Below, in pieces: positions 49,552 through 62,388 of a DNA stretch of 64,000 nt. The DNA is from Sisyra terminalis. Its lineage: Eukaryota > Arthropoda > Insecta > Neuroptera > Sisyridae. The stretch spans positions 1,364,001 through 1,428,000 of the forward strand of contig OY292275.1 of NCBI GenBank assembly GCA_958496175.1. Reading direction: 5' to 3'. Positions within the stretch are counted from its first letter, which is position 1, and the number at the start of each line of letters is the position of its first letter. A program made the position numbers and the translations under genes. The notes under the pieces are model-generated. The model did not search any database, was not told the origin of the DNA, and saw nothing but the letters and a program-made list of their open reading frames with translations.

Positions 49552-52500
49552 CAAAATTTGTATTTTTAGGAGGAAAAAGGATCAAATTTACATCGAAAAT
49601 CAACGAAAAACTTCAAGATAAATCAATGAAAAATTGTAAACCGGGAAAATGATTTCCCATTGGAAACAATTATCAAATTTAGCTGGACATTTGGAACTGA
49701 AATAATTAAGAAAAATTGTACCAATTTGGCCAATTTTATCATTGAAATATTAAATTTTAATTTGATTAACTAAAATAAGCTTAAGGCATCAGAAACGAAT
49801 ATAATTGTAAACCGAAAATTTATTAGTTTTAGTTGCAAACTTTAACGTTTGAAGTTTACTGATAATATTTTTTTAAGTAGATTTAAGAGAAAAATATCAA
49901 AAAAATCTGTAAATTTATTCAAAGACTTTAAATCTGGAGAAATTATTTTCATTGACACTTTAATGTTCAATTTTGTGCCGATTTCGAGGACAGATTTAAC
50001 GGTGAACACAAAATTGAAGATGTTTAAGCACTAAATTGTCAAAAAATTCATTAAATCCTCCAAAAATGTTAGCCTATTGGTAAATTTGTATTAAAAATAA
50101 TTGTCTCTTTTGACAACAAAAAAGAAAAGTTTTCTCATGGAAACTTATGAAAATTTATGAGTTTGATGAAAAAATTTTTTATGAACGTCAAGTATTTGAG
50201 TATTCGAAAAAACCACCAAATAATTCATAAAGCTTGTACTTTTTCAAAGAATTCCAGTGAAAAGATTTGAATTTTTTTTGACCTTCCAACGTTTAAGTTC
50301 ATATGGAAAACATTGGGAGGTTTAGATTGATTTTATATCCTTCAAACACTAAATTTTCAAGAAAAACTTATAAGTCATTGAAAAATTATAAATTTTTTCC
50401 GAGAATTTCAATATAAGCATTAAAGGATGGTAGGAACGAGAAACTAAATACTAAAATTGTTAAGTATGGTTTTTGAAAAGCTAAAGCCTTTTTTGACAAC
50501 TTATTTCCCAAAAGAAAATATATGATTTTTTTAATTTTATTCCTTTCGATAACCATTTGCTTGCAGACATTTATTTGGAGTATCGTCAATAAATTTTCGG
50601 GAAATGAAACTAATTTTACGATCTTTAAATACTAAATTACACAAAAAAAGGATTAACCATTCAAAATACATAAAATTTATTAAAAAATTTAATGCTGTTA
50701 ATGTCCGATTTTCGAAGGAAAATTCTTTGAGTTTAGTAGAAGATTTTGGATCTTATAACCTTAAAGTATAAAATTATAAAAATAGCAAAGAATTTATATA
50801 GAATTTCAATGAAAATAAATGATATTTTGCTGTACAATATGGTAATTTTAAAAGCAAAATTTTCAGATTTTTTTGATTATTTGTTTTGGGGGGAAAATTT
50901 ATGTAATTTTCTTTAGCAACTGAACTTTCAAAAAAATAATCAAATTTTTCCAAAATCATAGCACATTTAATGATTTTCAATTAAAATAATTAAGTTAAAG
51001 TCTAAAATTATAACTTTATAACTTCTATGTCATTTCAATGTTCATTCGAACTTCACCTTTATAATTTGATAATACTCAGTGCAATTTGTCTTCAAACAAT
51101 CCTAAGACTTTAAATCTTCAGAAAAATACAATAATCATTCCAAAATAGTAAATTTTAATTCCTTTTTCCAAGCAATTTTTTGAGGTTCAAGACGTCAAAA
51201 AAGAGTTCCGACTCATTGCTCAAAATTAAAATAAACTACCGTTAATTGGAGGAAAGAATTTGTATTTAAGTGAGACAAAGATCTATAGATCATTCGGTAC
51301 AAGATTTATCAAGATTTAGATCAAAAATGGTGGTTTATTTTTGTATGTCGATCAACAAGTCTTTGTGGTGGAGGCTTTGGTTTCATTTGTTTTATTGGAT
51401 TAAAAATTATGTATAAACTGGTTGTTTTGGAAAAAAATTCTTAATTTCATTAATGCTTAATATCCAGAGATCATTTTAAGATACTTTGGGCTACGATTCG
51501 TCAAAAATTGAGCCTTTAATTTTGCAAGACGATTGATCGTAGAAAATGTCTTATCATAATCCCTGGCATATCAAAATTGAGTTGTTTTTCTTTAAATTTA
51601 AAGTATTCCACTTCTAAAGTTTACATCCAATCATAAATATTTCAAAGAAAAGTTTATAATAATCCGTTTTCATAGGTTTAAAATTTTAAATTGTTTTGAG
51701 GAATTGGATGGTTGTTTTGGAAAAATCTTTTCACTTTATTGTTGCCAAATATTAAAGGATCATTTGGAGATAATATTTATGGAGATTTATCAAAAATTGA
51801 GGATGATACTTGGGCGTGTTTTTTCCTCTAAGTTCATCCAATTTTTGATATCCATTTAATGATTCCTGGTAAATTATTAACTGAAGAATTATTTGCATAT
51901 ATATGGAGCATAATATGAAATAATTTCCAGTTTTCTTTAGGTAGTCTTTGAAGGAAAAAGATTTTTCCACTCACTTTTCATTAAAATCGTGGAGAGAAAT
52001 TATTTTTTTGGCATTTAAGATCTAAACTTTTGAAAAAAAGGCATTGGCTTTTACATCATATAAAATGTATTAAAACATTTCGATCTATATAATGGATTGT
52101 TGGGTCTTCCAATGTTCAATTTTATAAGGAAATTCTTCAGATTTGGTGTTAACATTTTGAGGAAAATCTGAATTTTCATAATCTTCAAGTATTGAATTTA
52201 AAAAAAATTGATTTGCCATGAAAATAGTTGATATTTTGAACTTTATTTTCTAATTTCAAAGGTAAAACTTTGGATTGTTTTCCTACAGCAATTGAATTAT
52301 TAAAGAAGTCATCGAATCTTTCGAAAAACATAACACAATTATCAAATTTCAATTAAAATAATTGACCATTTTGGCAATTTTACACATAAATCATTACATG
52401 TTTAGATGGAAATTACATGTTTTTCGGAAACCATACGAATTTTTTATGATCTTTAGAGTAATGAATTTTCACAAAAACTACCAAAAGTTTCAAATATTAT

Positions 52501-54650
52501 AAATTGAATAAGTGATGTTTTCTGACAATGTAAATATTCAGATTTACTTTATATGAAAATTTATGAGTTTGATGAAAAAATTTGGGGGAAAAAAATTTTA
52601 ACAAACATCAAGTAGGTACTTGAGTTTTCAAAAAAACCACCAAATAATTCATAAAGCTTATACTTTTTCACGAAATTTCAATCAAAATCTTTCACAATAC
52701 AACAAACTAAATAGTTTACATCAGGATAAATGATTTTTTGGCCATTTAAAGTCCGATTTTATAAGGAAAATTTTATGAGATTTAAAAAAACCTGGATTTT
52801 TCCATCTTGAAGTATTAAATTGATAAAACAACACAGAATTTTTAAAGAATTTCAATGAAAATAAACGATATTTTGCTGCTCAATATCAAATTTTAACAGC
52901 AAATCTTTCAGATGTAAAGGATTATTTGTTTTGGGAGGATAATTGATTTATTTATCTTTAATCATTGAACTTTCAAAAAAATCATTAAAATTTTTCCAAA
53001 AACATTTTGAAATTCAATCAAAATAATTTACTCTTTTTGCATTTAAAAGTCTAAAATTATGACTAAAACTTTTTCAACATTTCAATATCTATTCAGAGTT
53101 TAACTTTCATAATTTGACAAATTTCAATGTAACTTGTTTTAAAATGACACAAACTTGAAGAAAAAATGCAATAATCATCTCAAAATAGTAAATTTAAATT
53201 CCAATTTCCAAGCAAATTTATGAAATTGCAAACGTCAAAAAAGAGTTCCGATTCATCGATCTAAATTATTATAAGCTACCGATATTTGGGGAGAAAATTT
53301 GTATTTTAGTAAGACAAAAGTCTATAGATTATTTTGGGGGCAAAATTTATCAAATTTAGATCAAAAATGGTTGATTTTTTTTTTGTATGTCGATCAACAG
53401 GTCTTAGTGGTGGAGGCTGGATTCCATTTATTTTATAGGATTAATAATGGTGTAAAAAGTGGTTGTTTTTGTAACACTTCTTAATTAAATTATTAATTAT
53501 TATCCAGGGATTACTTAAATTAATTTTTACAACAATTTGTCCAAAACTGAGGCTTTAGTTCCAAATTAAGCAAATATAATCCCTTGATGAGAATGTGATG
53601 ATCATTCAGGGATTATACCTTCATAGTTTGATAAAACTTACTGCAATTAGTCCTCAGATGATCCTATAACTTTAAATCTTCAGAAAAATACAATAATCTT
53701 CCAAAGTAGTAAATTTTAATTTCTTTTTCCAAGCAATTTTTTGAAGTTTAAAACGTCAAAAAAGAGTCCCGACTCATTGCTCAAAATTAAAATAAACTAC
53801 TCTTAAATAGGGAGAAAAAATTGTATTTGATTGAACCAAAGGTTAATAGATCATTTGAGGATAAAATTTATCAAATTTAGATCAAAAATGGTGGATTTTT
53901 TTTTTGTATGTTGATCAACAGGTCTTAGTGGTGGAGGTTTTGATTCCATTTGCTTTATAGGATTAAAAATGATGTAAAAAGTGGTTGTTTTTGTAAAACC
54001 TCTTAATTTCATTAATGATTATTATCCAGGGACTTCTTAAATTAATTTTTACAACGATTTGTCCAAAACTGAGACTTTAGTTTCAAATTAAGCAAATGTA
54101 ATCCCTTGATGAGAATGTGATGATCATTGAGGGATTATACCTTCATAATTTGATAAAACTTACTGCAATTAGTCCTCAGATGATCCTATAACTTTAAATC
54201 TTCAGAAAAATACAATATTCTTTCAAAGTAGTAAATTTTAATTTCTTTTCCAAGCAATTTTTTGAGGTTTAAAACGTCAAAAAAGAGTCCCGACTCATTG
54301 CTCAAAATTAAAATAAACTACACTTAATTAGGGGAAAAAATTTGTATTTAAGTGAGACAAAGATCTATAGATCATTTGGGACATGACTTATCATGATTTA
54401 AAGCTAATAAGGTGGTTTATTATTGTTTGTCGATTAACAGGTCTTAGTGGTGGAGGTTTTGAGTCGATTTGCTTTATTGGATTAAAAATAATGTTAAAAA
54501 TGATTGTTTTGGAAAAATCTATTAATTTCATTGATGCTAAATATCCAGAGATCATTTTAAGATAATTTATATTACGATTTTTCCTAAATTGAGCTTCAAT
54601 CAAGCCAATCAGCTTCAATTGGTCTTAGTGGTGGAGGCTTTGCTTTATTG
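49552..54650. repeat. Higher-order degenerate tandem repeat, including H units
   Basis: A composite unit of about 2.4 kb recurs: TTTATGAGTTTGATGAAAAA at 50155 and 52562 (and a decayed copy near 54785), GATATTTTGCTG at 50820 and 52868. These alternate with H units at 51100-51500, 53150-53560, 53660-54080 and 54180-54620. All short frames here are repeat-derived. Confidence 0.7.
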
Positions 54651-55000
54651 GATAAAAAATAATATAAAATGTGTATGTTTTGATAAAAAATTTTAATGTT
54701 AAATGTTTCGAAGAATTTTAATCAAAATTTGGAGTTGTTTTATTTGTTTCAGTGTCTAAATTTATAAGAAAATCTCTTAAACTTTTATGAGTTTCATAAG
54801 CAAATTTGAGGAAAATTTACAACCATAGAGCATTTAAATTTTAAAAAAAAAAACACCAAATATTTCTTAAAATATATACTTTTGCATGGAATTTTATTTA
54901 TAAATCTTGATATGAAAATTGTTTCATAAATTGTACGTTTTTTTAGAAGACTTATGTAGTAAATTTTCCAAAAAACATAAAATTTAATGCTTATGTTATT

Positions 55001-56030
55001 GATTGCTTTGGGTCATTCAAAATCCAAATTTATTGGGAAAATTTTAAGTTTTAAATGTAAAAACCATGCCGTCTTCAAAGAGTTTTAATCGAAATTGATT
55101 TTTTGGATCTTTCTATAAAGAAAAAACCATTTTATAATTCCTACAACAAAAAAAGGAAATAAGGAATAAATCTTTTTATAAACCCAAACTTTTTGCTCGG
55201 AAAATTCCAATTTGGGTTTTTCAAATGGGATTTATTCCTTATTCATTAGTCCAATTCGTAAAGAAAAAACTTTTAAGTCTTTAAAACATTCACCAAATTT
55301 TCCAAATAAAACCAAAGTTACTGGATTTTTGAGGCAAAATATTTGAGAAATCAAAAGCTCGGTTTTTCAATGAAGTTTTCCAGGAAAATTCAAAACTTTT
55401 GGATTAAAGTATAAACGAATAAAAAATTCTTTTTTGGAGCGAAAAAGATTTTCTTATTGTTTCATTTTCAGATTTTCCAATACAAAAATTTCATAAAGAA
55501 TCAATCTGCTGATGTAATTGATTGCTTTGGATCATTCAAAATCCAAATTTATGGGGAAAATTTTAAGTTATAAATATAAAAACCATGCCTTTCTTCAAAG
55601 AGTTTTAATCGAAATTGATTTTTTAGATCTTTCTATAAAGAAAAACCATTTTATAATTCCTACAATAAAAAATGGAAATAAGGAATAAATCTTTTTATAA
55701 ACCCAAACTTTTTGCTCGGAAATTTCCAATTTGGGTTTTTCAAATGGGATTTATTCCTTATTCACTAGTCCAATTCGTAAAGAGAAAACTTTTAAGTCTT
55801 TAAAACATTCACCAAATTTTCTATTAAGAAGCACAAATAAAACCAAAGTTTCTGGATTTTTGAGGCAAAATATTTGGGAAATCAAAAGCTCGGTTTTTCA
55901 ATGAGATTTTCCAGAAAAATCCAAAGCTTTTGGATTGAAGTTTAAACGAATAATAAATTCTTTTTTGGAGCGAAAAAGATTTTCTTATCGTTTCATTTTC
56001 AGATTTTGAACAGATTTTCCAATACAAAAA
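55001..56030. repeat. Tandem 519-bp units, each with a strong hairpin
   Basis: Two near-identical direct copies start GATTGCTTTGG at 55001 and 55520. Each contains an 80-nt hairpin (55161-55240 and 55680-55759) formed by AAGGAATAAATC with GATTTATTCCTT outside and AACCCAAA with TTTGGGTT inside. Confidence 0.8.
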
Positions 56031-56642
56031 AAAAAAGAAGGTTAATATTTTTCTTCAGCCTTCATCATTTGTATGGTTTGACAATTGCATAACATATTGA
56101 ACTTAATATTCTGTCACCGTTTTCGCACACAATTGCGACAAGAATGCGGTCTTCGATTCAAATGCATTCGATTTGATGCAACTTGGCGGTGCACTTAGTG
56201 ATTGATGAGATCAAATGTCGCAACTGTGTTCCACTTGCATTTCTACAATCAATTGTGCAATCAAAACATTTATCGATACATCGATAATTCGTGTGTTGCA
56301 CTCGTTCCACAATTATTGCAATCGGCATTCGTTTTTTTTTTTTTGTTTCGTTTTGGTTTGGTTTTCCATAAAAAAATAAAATTCCTTGTCTTGCACAAAA
56401 AAAGAAGCCTCTTTGCAACAATGTTCGCTCTTTGTCTTACATAGTTTATCAATTAGTACAAAATAATTTATTCATTTTCCATTAAGATTAAAATTTAAAA
56501 TATGTATAGTTAATATAAATTGGTATTCTACGACTATTCAATAACATGATAATAGTAATATCAAAATCAATATATTTATATAGAGAACAGTTTGTAACAA
56601 TAAGTAAACGTTTAGTTTATGAGATATAACCGATAGGTGGAC

Positions 56643-56672
56643 CATTGGTGCATCTGAAAGATGCACCAAATG
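56643..56672. other. Perfect small inverted repeat
   Basis: TTGGTGCATCT and AGATGCACCAA separated by GAA; three further pairs form after one bulge. It is a compact stable hairpin in either transcript. Confidence 0.6.
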
Positions 56673-57700
56673 ATCGATGAAATGTATTTTTTTAAATTTT
56701 CATTTTTTTTTTTTTTTTTTGAATTTTTGGTACATGTTTGAGCACAAACGTTGTCGTGAGCTGTTTTTCTTAAACGTTGGTGATCAAACAATTGCATTTC
56801 GTAACTCATATTGGTCAGGTACTCGCACTAGCTGCACTCAGCCACCACATTTTCGTACACAAATTGCATAATTGCAATTGCATTTTACGGTTTTGCTCTC
56901 AATCTCTCATCAAAATCAAAATTTACATCAGTCAAACTAAAAAAAAAAAGAAGAAAATATATCAAATTAAATTAATAAAAACAATAAAATAATAAAGAAG
57001 AAAAAAAAATCGAATTATTATTTAACAAAATATATATTCAATAAAAATCAACAATGATTTATAAAATACATTAATAAAAATCCATTTAAAAGGTGAAAAA
57101 ATAAAATAAAGTAGTAACAAAATTTATATTATCAAGCCTCAATCTAATAAAATAATATATTATGCTGTGTTAGAAAAAATATGTATTAAATATATTTAAT
57201 ATATATATATATATAGAAAAAGGTTTTTTTTTTTGGTTTATCTACAGATTAAATTTATGTATTTATGTATATAATATATTATTTATATTATAACAATTTA
57301 AGCGACTAAATAAGATCCGACAGATTTTCCATGTTTCACACAACAATCGAAAAACCAGGAAAAGTTTCAAGCAAATATTTTATTTATTCTAATATTTATT
57401 ATATATATATGTAAGAAAGAATGGCAAGACCGGTTATTATGCAGTTGACGAGATCCTACCGGCGATAAAATGAAAATAAAACGTAAAAACAAAACGAAAG
57501 ATTTCCACCGGGAAAATTCAAACGATTTGATTGATAACCACTGAACAATTAGGGATTTTAGGTTTTTTTTTTTTTGGGTAATTTCTATTGAAAATCTTCA
57601 AGTTCAAAGACATGCTTTCATTGTATAAAAAACGGTTGGAAATTTAATTTTTTTACTGAAAACTTTTTAAAAAATTTGTATTTTTTTTTCTATTAATCAA

Positions 57701-57708
57701 TGACGTCA
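57701..57708. promoter_or_regulatory. CRE palindrome TGACGTCA
   Basis: A perfect cAMP-response-element palindrome; a second copy is at 58041-58048. This is a binding site for CREB/ATF-type bZIP proteins if used. Confidence 0.4.
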
Positions 57709-58040
57709 TCGTACACCTAACAGCCACTGGCTATAGTTCAAATGTTTTTTTCCTCTTCTACCAGACATATTGATAAAATCAATAAAAATGTGCCTAATTT
57801 TCAAAAAATCAGGCCATCATTATATTGAAATTAACAGTAGATCTCGGTACCCGTAAAAGCAAAAATAAACAGTTGAACATCACGAAAATTTATAGGGTGT
57901 TATGACCACAACTCAAAAAATTTTCTGGTTCCAAAAAAACCACGTCATCTAGCCGTGAATTTAGCAACTAGATCGCAGGAAAATTTGCAGTTTTCTTGAT
58001 CATTCATCCAACTGAATTGTTTATATAAAATTTCGATTTA

Positions 58041-58048
58041 TGACGTCA
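58041..58048. promoter_or_regulatory. CRE palindrome TGACGTCA
   Basis: Second perfect copy, 340 bp from the first, in otherwise AT-rich DNA. Confidence 0.4.
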
Positions 58049-60666
58049 CTGTCTTTGGGTCACTGTGTTCAGACAACTATTACAAAACTTGACATTTTCA
58101 TTGCAGAATCAAAAAACAAGTGAACATCTTTGATCTTGAAAAATCCGTTTATGCGTTTATTTACTCTTTTTTCGGTTATTTCTTGAAATTGACTAAAAAA
58201 TAAAATTGGCATTAATGCATTAGACTCAGCTCATAAGTAAGGGGGAATGTTCTAAGCGGCTAAAAACCACTCCATTTGTTCTACGGAATTTGAAATTAGC
58301 ACATCGCAGCAAATTGTAGGACTCCTGGAAAGCCATTTGGCGCAATTTTCACCGCAAGAACAACAATTTTTTTTACCTATTCACTGTGAGTTCACTTGTC
58401 GTATTTATTTCATTCAACTATTACGAGTAAAATTAAAAGAAAAACCTTATCCTAAATATTCACAATTATCACTTTTGTACTTTTTTTTTTTTTGCTTTAT
58501 ACATTGAAAATTTGAAAAAAAAAATAATCAAAAAATTAGAGTACAAGGCAACAAAAAATTTTCTCAAAAAAAAATTTTAGGTTTTTTTTTTTTTGAAAAG
58601 CAAATAGAAAAAATTGCCAAGCAAGAGCTTGACAAAAATTTCCGTGAAATAAAAATTTAATTAATCGAAAAAAATTATTTAGAATCATAGAAAATTATCC
58701 ATCATTTTTTTTTTTTTTGGGCATTCCAAATAATATTGCGCGTTTCCATTCCAAAAAACAAAAGAAGGCCATCGATCGAAGGAAGCTAAGGGATCATTAT
58801 TGCTGGATCCTTGGATAACAATTGACAATCAAATCGTTTGATGCGAGAATTAATAGAAATTTCGTGTGGAATCTGTCGGATTAGGTTACAGACACAACAA
58901 CATGCAATACTGACTGTTCAATTGAGATGGTGCACCTGGTTTTTGCACCTGCAGTTTATTATTATTATTTTTTTTTTTAATATATATATATTTTTTTTAA
59001 AATATTTTCTTTTAAAAATTAGCACTACATGTGGCCCTGGCCTCAAAAAACTATAATATTTCTCAATAAAAAATATATCATAATATTATAATCACATCTA
59101 ATTTATATTACCTTAACTAGACTATAATATTATTTATGTTGTAAAGCGCATGCGATTGCGCATATATATTTATTTATACTCCTAGCAGTCAATTGTTATT
59201 AAATTCAATTGTTTAACACCTCAGCAGATCTACTGCACACAATGACTGTTGGGATTTGTTTTTCAGCAGGTACGTCTTAGCTACCACAGGTGTACGAATC
59301 GTTTTTTTTTTTTAAATATAACAAATATAAAAAATTAAATTCAAATTTTTATATTATATTATATTATTTAAATATATATGTATATTTATACTATCATTCG
59401 CGCCTTAAAATCTGCAAAATCAAATTTTCAAAAAAAAAAAAAAAAAAAAACAAACGGATACTTTGAAATTATGATGATTTACAAAACGTATTTGACCGAG
59501 AGAAGGAAATAAATATTTGAATTAATTTTTCAAGGGGTTTCAGGGGGGCGTGGGGGAGGAATACAAATTAATATCATCATCCTTTGAAAGCACTCTCTTT
59601 TTTTTTCTCAAATTTCGAAAAAAAATCGATTCCGCTTTGGTTTTTTCTTGGTAGTATTTAGGATTATAAAATAGCAAAAAGGTATAAAAAGTATCTCTAT
59701 CGACGAAGTGCGCTTCCCGATTTACGTGGTTTTCTTGTATTTATCATGTTTTTTTTTTCTTATATAAATAGTTATAGTAAAGCTATGTTAGAAACTATAT
59801 AACCTGCTCTTAATATAACGTAACAATTGTCACTAAACATCACTAGTGATATGCCAATATAGAAATTTTGATTGTATTATAAAAAAAAAAAAGAAGTAGA
59901 GTTTCACATAAAAAAAAAGAAGAATTACTGGGACTAGAAACACTTCGTGAGAAATTTAACAAAACAAAGATGAAAAAAAAATCATTTTTTTCATTTATCA
60001 TTTATGTACAAAATAAAAATAGAAAGACTATAAAATCTATTTAGTATCTCGAGTTTTTCGAATATAGTTTTTTTTTTTTTATACAAATTTGTCGCTAATA
60101 TATTTACTAGTAAAAGCCCGTGAAAAAATAATATACAAAATTTATCTAATGTATAAAAAATCACCTCAGATGAAAGATTAATAATAAGTTTTTCTTTTTC
60201 GTTTTCTTAATGAATAATTAATATTTTAGGATTAAATTAATTATGCATTAATGTGAAACGTCTCGAGTTGGATATATATATCTATATCACATGTTCCTGT
60301 TTCTGAGAACCGGGTCGCAAGCCCGCAAGGATGGTGGCGGTTGCGATTTGTTGGCCGACCAGAGGTGAAGTTCCCAGGAGTAAGAACAGGGTTGCAATAC
60401 AATGAGATTAACGGGAATGGAGGGGGGGTGGGGGTTTGGGACAGGAGGAAAAAGGGGGTGTTTAATGCTAGGTACCTAGTAGATAATACAATAAATAGCT
60501 ATCTTTGTTGTAACTTCCCAAGTCCGTGTCAGTTAAGTAATTTGCGCCCGCAGAAGGTGATGTTGTTTGATTTGACTGGCTAGGAGCATGGATTGATCCG
60601 GTGGTGGTTTTTGTGTAGGTGGTGGTTGGTGGCGGTTGGTGGTGGTGGTGGTGAGATTGAACGGAA

Positions 60667-61153
60667 TTAGTTGGCGACCAGCAAATGTTGGTATTGGTTG
60701 GCCGGGTAGGAGCCAACGGCGCCGAGGCCAAAGTTGTTCAAGCCGTCGAGCAGTTTGTTGTTGTCCTGTTGGCCGGCAGAGGAGGTGTTGCTGGACGATG
60801 GACCGTTCACGTTCACGGACGAGCCGTTGGCGTTGGGATAGAATTGGTGGCCAATGCTCGGGTCCAGGTACGAGGATGGAAATTTGGAGTTGTTCGAGTA
60901 GATCTCGGGCATGTATTGGTTGGGTGAGGATTCGAACATGTTGCGGTGGGGGAATTGCGGATGATATGGTCCCGGTTGGAAAAAGTATCCCGTCGGGTCG
61001 GACTGGTGGCCGGTCATCGGCGAGAGTGATCTGCCGCCGGGCGATGTTTGCGATGGTGTAATTCCTTGCGGATGATGCTGATGGTGGTGATGGTGGATTT
61101 GTTGTTGCATCGCTCGTTGCTTGATATAATTGGAAAATTCCGTTGGAGACATT
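60667..61153 (-). CDS. Last coding exon of a His/Gln/Ser-rich regulator (partial)
   Basis: The exon starts after the acceptor TTGTTTGTTTTAG with one base of a split codon, then encodes 161 residues and a TAA. The protein begins MSPTEFSNYIKQRAMQQQ, followed by a His run, a Ser/Pro segment (SPGGRSLSP), aromatic/Pro-rich sequence, an Asn/Ser-rich stretch and the C-terminus NQYQHLLVAN. Such composition is typical of C-terminal regions of animal transcription factors and cofactors. No DNA-binding domain is present; it must lie in upstream exons beyond the right edge of the window. The family could not be named. The apparent Met at the start is internal, because the splice acceptor sits directly before it. 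Codons are rich in G+C. Confidence 0.75.
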
Positions 61154-62388
61154 CTAAAACAAACAACAAATAAATAAAATTATTCACTTTTCAATTAATT
61201 ACTCAATAAATTAAGTCTTATTAGGCTTTTCTGCTCCATAAAACATGCTTTCTTCTTACTATGTATAATGGCGACTAACCGGAAATATCTGTGACTTCCT
61301 AGTAAACATTTTTCCACCAAAATTTAGCAGTGCTACCATCTAACCCTATATTAACTGCTATTTTATTAACTATTTTATAAATGAGCCCTTTATTTTAAAT
61401 AAGGCCAAAGTTCATTTGAAAAATATAAATATAACAATAACAAAAATTACAATTGTAATTAGTGATATTTTCATAGTTCAAATATCAATTATCTGTGGGA
61501 AAAATTAATAAATCATTTCCCAACTAACCATGTGCTTTTCTATTTCATAATTCGCGCTTTAATCAAGTTGGTGTATTATTCAAAATGGCCACTACACGGA
61601 AACAACTGCGATTGGTCGTGAAAGCCTTGTGAACATAGCTATGAAATTAGTACTAAGCAATGCAACCATATGAACCATTATAAAAAATTAAAAACATTCA
61701 ATGCTTTTTGCCCCAATTCGCCATTTTATAAATTTGGTGCTGAGAATCTTATCTTATACATTGAATAAAATGCAGGTTAATTAATTTTGAGGTAAAGTAA
61801 TATTATTTTCAATAACTATTAACTAATTATCACTTTTTTCATAGACAATAATCATAAATTGGCAAAATCGTTATTATTTTAACAATATAAACCTTAAAAA
61901 GAGGCTGCCACGTGGCTAACATGGCAATTCGAAAAGTTCGAGGAAAATAACGAAGAACGAATAAAATTTAAAGGACCAAACGATAACGTTGGAATGAATA
62001 CTTGGATAGTACTATAAAGTAAGACCGTAGGGGTGAGAAGCAATAGCGACTCATGGGGATTTTGGGATTAAAGCTTTTATTTCAAAAGGACCCCAAATTG
62101 ATGTATTTTTATAATGTTTACCCAGATAAATCGTCTTTCTAACTAAAATACTTCAGTATTGGATCCAGAGAAGTAAAGGACTCATGAATTCATGCACTTT
62201 CGGATGAAATTTGCAGTGGGATTAAGTAAAATGATTTTTTGAGGTATTTTTTGTTAAAACCTACCCTTAACTGGGTTAAATTCCTCCTAAACTAGAGCAC
62301 TGAACCTACTATTGCATTGGTTGATTAATAACTAAAAGAAATTGTTAGGATTATGAAAAATTTATTGATTTACGATAATGGAATGCGA
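61154..62388 (-). other. Intron sequence of the regulator gene
   Basis: Directly upstream of the acceptor of the last exon. No coding frame was found to the window end, so the preceding exon lies beyond 64000 and the intron is at least 2.8 kb. This part is AT-rich and not visibly repetitive. Confidence 0.5.

Larger units (their letters stand above)
56031..60666 (-). other. Apparently single-copy DNA downstream of the regulator gene; probable 3' UTR at its right side
   Basis: None of the dispersed families was recognised here. It has dense A/T runs, G-rich tracts near 59533-59560 and 60419-60458, two perfect TGACGTCA sites and a hairpin at 56643-56672. The first ATTAAA-type poly(A) signal on the minus strand after the regulator stop is at about 60459-60464 and an AATAAA lies near 59168, so the 3' UTR could be 0.2-1.5 kb or longer. 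No coding frame was convincing. Confidence 0.4.
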
